This document shows positions 44,134 to 50,381 of a DNA stretch of 50,381 nucleotides, in pieces. Below the pieces are notes generated by a model. The model saw nothing but the letters and a program-made list of their open reading frames with translations, searched no databases and had not been told where the DNA came from. The position numbers and the translations under genes are program-made. Position 1 is the first letter of the stretch, and the number at the start of each line of letters is the position of its first letter. Source of the DNA: Bacteroidota bacterium (lineage in GTDB: Bacteria; Bacteroidota; Bacteroidia; Chitinophagales; Chitinophagaceae); NCBI GenBank assembly GCA_029560415.1, contig JAKQKY010000079.1, positions 1 through 50,381 of the forward strand, given 5' to 3'.

Positions 44134-44790
44134 TTATTCGGGTTGGTGAGCATGATGCCATACCGAACTGAAATCGCCCAAAACAGCAAAGCCTTTCTTA
44201 TTGAAGTTTAGCTCGTGCAAACGCAGGTTTACAATGTCGTTGAGCAACACTTTACGGCTAAAAGGATTCATGGTTCCCCCGGGTTGCAGTGGTTCTGCCT
44301 GGGGATCGTATTGAAACGGGGGATCTACAATCGTACCTCTTGGGTACATGATGCCCGGTGTGCCCATGCCCCTGATATCGAGTATTTCGGGATGTTCAAG
44401 ACCAATCGTATGGCCAAATTCATGGGCCGCCGTGGTTGAATTATTTAGAAGATTATCGAGTTTGAAATAACCCGTATTGCAATTGATCCCATCTACAAAA
44501 GAAATATTGCCATGGGCAAATTCCTCGATCCTGAAATAATTATTCCGGGGATTTGTATTCTCAAAAACGTCGGTTTCCCGGAGATTTTTAGCATGCGTAC
44601 CGCTAACCCTGAATTGTATATTAAACCACTGGTCGTTGATGTTGATCGCAGCCATTGGTTCATTCCAATGTTTTTCAATGTCGGCAGCAACCACTTTACT
44701 AAGCAGGTCGTTGACAACATTTCCATAAAAAAATATATCGGCATGGATGACCAGGAGGCTTTTCCCTTTATCCAGTTCAGCCTCGCCCAT
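44134..44790 (-). CDS. Metzincin-like zinc metalloprotease
   Basis: 218 aa. Zinc motif HEFGHTIGLEH with His123, Glu124, His127 and His133, and a Met-turn at Met148 (GTPGIMYPRG), as in matrixins (M10). No signal peptide is visible (MGEAELDKGKSLLVIHADIFFYGN), which is unusual for the family. The ATG overlaps the stop codon of the upstream peptidase by one base (TAATG), so it is translationally coupled to it. Substrate unknown. It ends 74 bp from the ABC ATPase start on the same strand. Confidence 0.87.
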   Translation of the reverse strand: MGEAELDKGKSLLVIHADIFFYGNVVNDLLSKVVAADIEKHWNEPMAAININDQWFNIQFRVSGTHAKNLRETDVFENTNPRNNYFRIEEFAHGNISFVDGINCNTGYFKLDNLLNNSTTAAHEFGHTIGLEHPEILDIRGMGTPGIMYPRGTIVDPPFQYDPQAEPLQPGGTMNPFSRKVLLNDIVNLRLHELNFNKKGFAVLGDFSSVWHHAHQPE

Positions 44791-46940
44791 TATGGTAAGT
44801 TTTGCATGAAGTAATCCGTCACTTTCTGGTAAAGATGTGCCCTGTCTTTTCCCAACACATTGTGTTCGTGCCCGGGATAGATCATATAATCTACCTGTAC
44901 GCCTTTGTCGATGGCAGCCCGTACAAACAATACAGAATGCTGTTGCAATACAACCGGATCCTGCAGGCCGTGTATCAGCAGTAATTTGCCTTTGAGTTTG
45001 CCAACCTGTTTAACAAGGTTCGTTGATTCAAAACCATCGGGGTTTTCCTGGGGTGTATCCATATATCTCTCTGTGTACATGATCTCGTAATACTTCCAAT
45101 CCATCACCGGCCCGCCGGCAACAGCTGTTTTAAAGATACCCGGATGATTGAGCATGAAATCGGTTGTCATAAATCCACCATAACTCCAGCCAAATAATCC
45201 CATCTTTTCAGCATCTACAAATGACTGTGTTTTCAGGTATTTTACAGCGCTCATCATATCTTCCATCTGTGCTTCACCGGCTTTGCGAAAAATGGATTGC
45301 TCAAAAGCACGGCCCCTGTTACCGCTGCCCCTGGTATCTATAGTGAATACTACATATCCTCTTTCGGCCATGTATTGAAACCAATAATCTCCTGCGCCGC
45401 CATTCCAGCCATTCAGGATGAGTTGTGCATGCGGGCCACCATACCAATACACGATCACAGGATATTTTTTACTGCTATCGAATTGTACCGGTTTGAACAG
45501 GCGGCAATATAGATCGGTGCCTTCGTTGTTTTTGATCTTAAAAATACTCAACTGGCCCAGGTTATAATCTGCCAGCGGGTTTGCCGATTGAAGCAGGGTT
45601 TTTGTTTTACCCGACTTTGTTTCTATGATGCGAATTGTTTTTGGATTTTGTGGACTGCTGAAATTATCGATCACATAATTTCCATCTGCACTCACCGATG
45701 TGTTGTGCACCTGGTAACCTTCGGTGATGCGTTTGGTGTTGCCACTGCGCAGGTTCAACCTATAAAGATTCTTCGTGATCGGTGATTCTTCCGTAGACAC
45801 ATAAAAAAGATATTCGCCCTTTTCATCAAATCCTTTTACTTCCAACACTTCCCATGAGCCACTGGTGAGTTGCTTTAATAAGGTTCCATCAGATTTGTAC
45901 AGGTACAAATGATTCCATCCATCTCTTTTGCTTTGCCAGATGAATTGACCTGGATTATTTTTTACAAACAAAACGGGCACCAATGGTTCTACATATTTAT
46001 TATCGGTTTCTTCAAAAAGTGTTTTGATGAAATTGCCACTGGCTGCATCGTATTGATTGAGCCACATATGATCCTGTCCACGGTTAACCACAGCGATGTA
46101 GATATACCTGTCATCAGGGCTCCAGGCGATATTGGTTAAATATTGTTCAGCCGGGCCATGTACTTTTAACCAGGTGGTATTGCCATTGACCGCATTATAC
46201 ACGCCAACGGTTACATGATGACTTTTATCGCCAGCCATCGGGTAGCGGATGTTCTCTGATTTGGCCGGGCGTTTTGTCCAGTCGATGATCGGGTAACCCG
46301 GCACCATGCTTTGATCCATCCTGTAAAAGGCCAGGCTCTTGCCATTGTTGCTCCAGAAAGTACCTTTGGTAATGCCAAATTCGCTTTGATGTACCGTTGA
46401 TGCATACACGATATCGATGCTGCCATCTTCGGTAACTTTTTTTGAATCCCCATTCTTGCTTACAAATAAATTAAAGCTATCGAGATAAGCCACAAACCCA
46501 TCTGCACTTTCTTCTACATTGCCTTTGCCTGAAATGGATTTGCTCACCAGGGTTTTAACATCATTGCCTGTAGCGCTAATGGCCAGTTTTTGTCCCTTGA
46601 TGCTTACCACCCATTTGTCGTTGAACAATTGCATGGGCGGAAGCGTGGCCAGTGTATCCAGTGATGCTCCCCTTAGTTTATTATTGAGATCGGCCAGGGT
46701 TAGAAATACATTTTCGCCACTGCTTTTAAAATCGCCCTTCATCCATGTATCGATGCCATTTATTTTTTTCAGGTATACATACTCATTGGTGCCTTTAATG
46801 AACTGCAGTTGGCGAAGGTTTTCGGGAGCCAGTGTAGTCCTGGCATTGATCATGGCGTCTTCTATGGTCAATGTTTTTTGCTGGGCGTTTGTTACACTAA
46901 GAACACATGATGCGAGAAAGAGAAAAACAATTTTTTGCAT
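44790..46940 (-). CDS. S9 family peptidase, DPP-IV type
   Basis: 716 aa from ATG at 46940 (MQKIVFLFLASCVLSVTNAQQ), chosen because it begins with a signal peptide; an in-frame ATG 33 bp upstream is possible but spoils it. The N-terminal half is a beta-propeller (DPPIV_N). The C-terminal alpha/beta hydrolase has the nucleophile in FGWSYGGFMT and the catalytic histidine in YPGHEHNVLG. Family members cut X-Pro or X-Ala from peptide N-termini in the periplasm. Coupled to the metzincin gene. Confidence 0.94.
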   Translation of the reverse strand: MQKIVFLFLASCVLSVTNAQQKTLTIEDAMINARTTLAPENLRQLQFIKGTNEYVYLKKINGIDTWMKGDFKSSGENVFLTLADLNNKLRGASLDTLATLPPMQLFNDKWVVSIKGQKLAISATGNDVKTLVSKSISGKGNVEESADGFVAYLDSFNLFVSKNGDSKKVTEDGSIDIVYASTVHQSEFGITKGTFWSNNGKSLAFYRMDQSMVPGYPIIDWTKRPAKSENIRYPMAGDKSHHVTVGVYNAVNGNTTWLKVHGPAEQYLTNIAWSPDDRYIYIAVVNRGQDHMWLNQYDAASGNFIKTLFEETDNKYVEPLVPVLFVKNNPGQFIWQSKRDGWNHLYLYKSDGTLLKQLTSGSWEVLEVKGFDEKGEYLFYVSTEESPITKNLYRLNLRSGNTKRITEGYQVHNTSVSADGNYVIDNFSSPQNPKTIRIIETKSGKTKTLLQSANPLADYNLGQLSIFKIKNNEGTDLYCRLFKPVQFDSSKKYPVIVYWYGGPHAQLILNGWNGGAGDYWFQYMAERGYVVFTIDTRGSGNRGRAFEQSIFRKAGEAQMEDMMSAVKYLKTQSFVDAEKMGLFGWSYGGFMTTDFMLNHPGIFKTAVAGGPVMDWKYYEIMYTERYMDTPQENPDGFESTNLVKQVGKLKGKLLLIHGLQDPVVLQQHSVLFVRAAIDKGVQVDYMIYPGHEHNVLGKDRAHLYQKVTDYFMQNLP

Positions 46941-47031
46941 GTCGTTTTTTTTGAGGACGCTAAAAATAGGCATTAAATCAGATATATGTTTTTTTGATGC
47001 AGAAAATCATACAGGCGGCGCTTGGCATGCT

Positions 47032-48069
47032 TCATCGGGCTTCAACCAGTTGCGTAAAATCACTTTGAACGGTTAAAGTATGGGTCATTCCACATTTCAA
47101 AGCCACATTATATTTCTGGTGGCCGGTGGGAAAATCGAAACAGACGGGGTAGTTGAATTCCTTAACTTTTTCCAATACGATCTGCTCCAGTGTTTTGCCG
47201 AATTCTTCTCCGGGGTCGTCTTTTTTAATTTTAAACCCACCGATGATAAGGCCTTTCAATTCATCCAGCTTGCCGGTTCTCTTTAAATGCCAGAACATCC
47301 TGTCAAGGCTATAAAGGTATTCACCGGTATCTTCTACAAAAAGGATCTTATGCCGGGTCTGCAGGTCGCTGTTGGTACCGGCCAGGCTTTCGAGCGTTTT
47401 TAAATTGCCACCTACCAATGCCCCCGTGGCCATTCCTAAACGGTTGGCGGGGTTTGCAGGTACTTTATATTGCATCAATTCTCCCGTGATACATTGCCTG
47501 ATCGATTCAATGCTTTCTTTCTGCACTGCTTCAGCCAGGTTCCAATCGGAAGGGAAACTATTGCACATTTTAGAATGGATACTGGCCACTTTACCATGCC
47601 GGTTGATGTGACTATGCATCACCGTTATATCGCTGAACCCGATGATCCATTTAGGATGCTTTAAGAATTTTTTAAAATCCAGTTTGTCGATGATCCGCAC
47701 CAGTCCATATCCTCCACGTGCACAAAGAATGGCTTTGATATTTTCATCATCGAGCATTTGCTGAAGATCGCTGAGCCGCTCTTCATCAGTACCTCCAAGG
47801 GTAAAATCTCTTTTGCCAACTGTGATTCCTGGTATTACCACGAAGCCCCATTCCTGCAGTTTGAGTACGGCAGGCTGTATGTCTTCCAGGCTGATAAAAC
47901 CCGCCGGACAGGTAATGCCAATGCTATCCCCTTTATATAAATAAGCCGGCACAACCAGCGTAGATTCCTCACCTGGCAATGGGCCTGGTTCTGAGCCACG
48001 TAGATTGACCATGGAGTGTATGGAAAGTCCGGCAGGAAGTATAGAACGTAAAAAATGTTTACGGTGCAT
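47032..48069 (-). CDS. S66 family LD-carboxypeptidase
   Basis: 345 aa. AILCARGGYGLVRIID (114-127) and WIIGFSDITV with the nucleophile Ser146 are the S66 signature. The C-terminal part with GALVGGNLKTL and FVEDTGEYLYSLDRM holds the Glu and His partners. Cleaves the L-Lys/DAP-D-Ala bond in murein tetrapeptides. The N-terminus (MHRKHFLRSILPAG) carries basic residues before a weak hydrophobic stretch; export is uncertain. It lies 91 bp upstream of the DPP-IV gene on the same strand. Confidence 0.92.
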   Translation of the reverse strand: MHRKHFLRSILPAGLSIHSMVNLRGSEPGPLPGEESTLVVPAYLYKGDSIGITCPAGFISLEDIQPAVLKLQEWGFVVIPGITVGKRDFTLGGTDEERLSDLQQMLDDENIKAILCARGGYGLVRIIDKLDFKKFLKHPKWIIGFSDITVMHSHINRHGKVASIHSKMCNSFPSDWNLAEAVQKESIESIRQCITGELMQYKVPANPANRLGMATGALVGGNLKTLESLAGTNSDLQTRHKILFVEDTGEYLYSLDRMFWHLKRTGKLDELKGLIIGGFKIKKDDPGEEFGKTLEQIVLEKVKEFNYPVCFDFPTGHQKYNVALKCGMTHTLTVQSDFTQLVEAR

Positions 48070-48249
48070 GTCCTAAAGATATAAAAGAGAAATGGCTTGA
48101 GACAGCCGCAACTCATAAAGTTTCCATGAAATTGACCAAAATTGAATCATGGAAAGTTAATGTTTAATTGTCTTCAACTTTAACCATATCTTAAAGAATT
48201 TGGTATACATTAGAGTACCATTATTAACGATTCATACCACCCACTCATT

Positions 48250-50381
48250 ATGAACAATTCCGATTATTTAGCCGATCTCCACCGCGTTGGATTAAAAGAC
48301 ATAGACCAGGTAGGAGGCAAGAATGCTTCTCTTGGTGAAATGCTGCAGAATCTTACCCAGCTTGGCATACAAATTCCCGGGGGATTCGTGATTACGGTTG
48401 CGGCTTACCGTGAGTTCATCCGGTATAACAACCTTGACGAAGAAATTCACCGCATCATCAACAACATTAAACTCGATGATATCGAATCACTGCGCCGGGG
48501 CGGGTTACAGGCCAGGCAACTATTGAAGAACGCCAAGTTTCCCAAAGAGCTCAGTGAAGCCATCATTGAAAAATATTATGAACTAAGTAAAGGATACGAC
48601 CAGGACATGACGGATGTGGCTGTACGATCTTCCGCAACTGCAGAAGATCTGCCCGATGCATCCTTTGCAGGCCAGCAGGAAACCTATCTTAACGTACGTG
48701 GACCGGCCCCATTAATGAATGCCGTAAGAAACTGTTTTGCTTCCATTTTTACCGACAGGGCCATCAGTTACCGGCAGAGTTTTGGGTATGATCATTTTAG
48801 CATCGGCCTTTCGGTTTGTGTACAAAAAATGGTGAGAAGCGATCTTGGCGCTTCTGGTGTTGCCTTTTCGCTCGACACAGAAAGCGGTTTTAAAGATGTG
48901 GTTGTCATCAATGCATCATTCGGCCTTGGTGAAATGATCGTACAAGGTGCTGTATCACCCGATGAATATATCGTTTTCAAACCAACTTTGCAAAAAGGTT
49001 TCAGCAGTATCATAGAAAAGAAACTGGGTAACAAAGACAAAATGATGGTGTATGGCGATAATCCCGATGAAAGGGTTCAGATCATCCAGGTAGAAAAGCC
49101 ACTTCAGCAGCGATATTGCCTGAAAGATGAAAGAATATTACAACTCGCCAGGTGGGTAACAAAAATTGAAGAATATTATTCCAATCTAAAAGGGCATTGG
49201 TGCCCAATGGATGTGGAATGGGCGATAGACGGGTTGTCAAAAGAATTATTTATCGTTCAGGCAAGACCTGAAACCATTCATTCGCAAAAAGATTTCTCCC
49301 GCATTACGGAATATGTGATGGATGAAAATACGCCCCGGAATATTCTTACAAAAGGCATTGCAGTTGGTGATAAGATTGGTACCGGGAAAGTATCTATCCT
49401 GTTTTCACTCGATAAACGCGTTACCGAAGGCCATGAGTTTAAGGCCGGGGATGTACTCGTTACCGATATGACCGACCCCGACTGGGAACCGATCATGAAA
49501 AAAGCATCGGCCATCATAACGAATAAGGGTGGACGAACCTGTCATGCGGCCATTGTTGCCCGCGAGCTGGGAGTGCCCGCCATCGTGGGTTGTGGCAATG
49601 CTACGGAAATACTGAACGACGAACAATTGGTAACCGCTTCCTGTGCCGAAGGGGACGAAGGCATCATTTATGAAGGCGCCATCCCATTTCAAAAAACAGA
49701 AACCAACCTCGCCGATCTGCCAACAGTAAAAACGCCTATCATGCTCAATGTAGCTTCTCCAAACCTGGCGTTTAGGTTTTCACACCTTCCCAATGCAGGT
49801 GTAGGCTTGGCCCGGGAAGAATTCATCATCAATAATTATATCCAGATTCACCCGATGGCATTGCTAAAGCACCATGAACTGAATGATGCCGAATTGAGCA
49901 GTACCATTAAAAAAATGATCCGGGGATTTGACAGTGAAGAAGATTTCTTTATTCAAAAACTAAGCTATGGCATTGCCAAAATTGCGGCATCTTTTTATCC
50001 AAACAAAGTGATCGTCCGGTTCAGTGATTTCAAAAGCAATGAATATTTTAATTTACTGGGAGGAAAATATTTTGAACCGCATGAAGAAAATCCAATGATC
50101 GGTTGGCGCGGAGCAAGCCGGTACTATTCCGACAAGTATAAGGAAGCTTTTGGCCTGGAATGTAAGGCCATCCGCCGTGTAAGGGAAGACATGGGTTTGA
50201 AAAACGTTGTAGTGATGATTCCATTTTGCAGAACGGTGGAAGAATTATTAAAAGTACATGAGGTAATGAAAGATTACGGACTAGAGCGGGGCCGTGATGG
50301 ACTCGAACTTTTCCTGATGGCAGAATTGCCTTCAAATATCCTGATGGCCGAAGAATTTGCCCAACACATAGATGGTTTTTC
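48250..50381 (+). CDS. ppsA: Phosphoenolpyruvate synthase (partial, 3' end beyond window)
   Basis: 711 codons in window; family length is about 790-820, so the C-terminus is missing. N-terminal ATP-binding domain starts with LKDIDQVGGKNASLGEM (15-31) and has VAVRSSATAEDLPDASFAGQQ. The phospho-histidine is His432 in NKGGRTCHAAIVARELGVP. The TIM-barrel domain follows (GVGLAREEFIIN, then KVIVRFSDFKSNEY). Converts pyruvate and ATP to PEP, AMP and phosphate in gluconeogenesis. Own promoter likely in the 180 bp upstream, not identified. Confidence 0.95.
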   Translation, partial: MNNSDYLADLHRVGLKDIDQVGGKNASLGEMLQNLTQLGIQIPGGFVITVAAYREFIRYNNLDEEIHRIINNIKLDDIESLRRGGLQARQLLKNAKFPKELSEAIIEKYYELSKGYDQDMTDVAVRSSATAEDLPDASFAGQQETYLNVRGPAPLMNAVRNCFASIFTDRAISYRQSFGYDHFSIGLSVCVQKMVRSDLGASGVAFSLDTESGFKDVVVINASFGLGEMIVQGAVSPDEYIVFKPTLQKGFSSIIEKKLGNKDKMMVYGDNPDERVQIIQVEKPLQQRYCLKDERILQLARWVTKIEEYYSNLKGHWCPMDVEWAIDGLSKELFIVQARPETIHSQKDFSRITEYVMDENTPRNILTKGIAVGDKIGTGKVSILFSLDKRVTEGHEFKAGDVLVTDMTDPDWEPIMKKASAIITNKGGRTCHAAIVARELGVPAIVGCGNATEILNDEQLVTASCAEGDEGIIYEGAIPFQKTETNLADLPTVKTPIMLNVASPNLAFRFSHLPNAGVGLAREEFIINNYIQIHPMALLKHHELNDAELSSTIKKMIRGFDSEEDFFIQKLSYGIAKIAASFYPNKVIVRFSDFKSNEYFNLLGGKYFEPHEENPMIGWRGASRYYSDKYKEAFGLECKAIRRVREDMGLKNVVVMIPFCRTVEELLKVHEVMKDYGLERGRDGLELFLMAELPSNILMAEEFAQHIDGF

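Overview
The window looks like chromosome of a Bacteroidota member, most likely of the Chitinophagaceae/Chitinophagales. This rests on the family mix (DUF2490, DUF3127, DUF4293 and DUF6427 proteins, a giant secreted repeat protein of the type IX secretion kind), on TAnnTTTG-like promoter elements with no clear Shine-Dalgarno sequences, and on a moderate-to-low GC content. The genus assignment is inference; no 16S rRNA gene is present.

Layout. 1-7746 (-): one uninterrupted frame for a giant secreted protein (FN3, LamG-like and long beta-repeat region) that runs off the left edge. 8122-8910 (-): a Fic-domain protein. 9006-15359 (-): a run reading SulP anion transporter, beta-carbonic anhydrase, small hypothetical, zf-TFIIB protein, Ca2+-type P-ATPase and DUF2490 outer-membrane protein. 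A TetR-family regulator diverges from it at 15532, and a perfect 10-bp inverted repeat lies between them. 16316-17306: a minus-strand tRNA block (tRNA-Ser, a pseudo-tRNA, tRNA-Pro), then a small GIY-YIG nuclease gene embedded in tandem 90-bp repeats. Each repeat combines a tRNA-Pro 3'-end look-alike with an intrinsic terminator. This is the least conventional part of the window. 17515-18948 (-): dnaA, with an AT-rich divergent region (18949-19364) that may hold replication-origin signals.

19365-23705 (+): DUF3127 protein, FAD-dependent dehydrogenase and a NatAB-like ABC exporter. 23715-29196 (-): a Wzz-like chain-length protein and Wza-like SLBB exporter, a nitronate monooxygenase-like enzyme and a sugar nucleotidyltransferase. 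29376-31138 (+): glyA and a DUF4293 membrane protein. 31143-33977 (-): uvrA. 34273-34854 (+): a sigma-70 family factor, followed by a gene-free stretch with terminators and REP-like palindromes. 35387-37849 (-): a DsbD-like reductase next to a free-standing DsbD-alpha-like domain. 37927-41275 (-): purQ, a DUF6427 membrane protein and a secreted hypothetical. 41391-42314 (+): a TIGR01777 oxidoreductase. 42315-44059 (-): an ABC-2 exporter. 44134-46940 (-): a metzincin-like protease translationally coupled to a DPP-IV-type peptidase. 47032-48069 (-): an S66 LD-carboxypeptidase. 48250-50381 (+): phosphoenolpyruvate synthase, cut by the right edge.

Most genes are housekeeping. The points most worth a second look are the tRNA-Pro/GIY-YIG repeat array, the operator-like palindrome in front of the bicarbonate/carbonic anhydrase/Ca2+-ATPase run, the DsbD pair in which the redox cysteines of the alpha domain sit only in the neighbouring gene, and the operon-coupled metzincin with no signal peptide.
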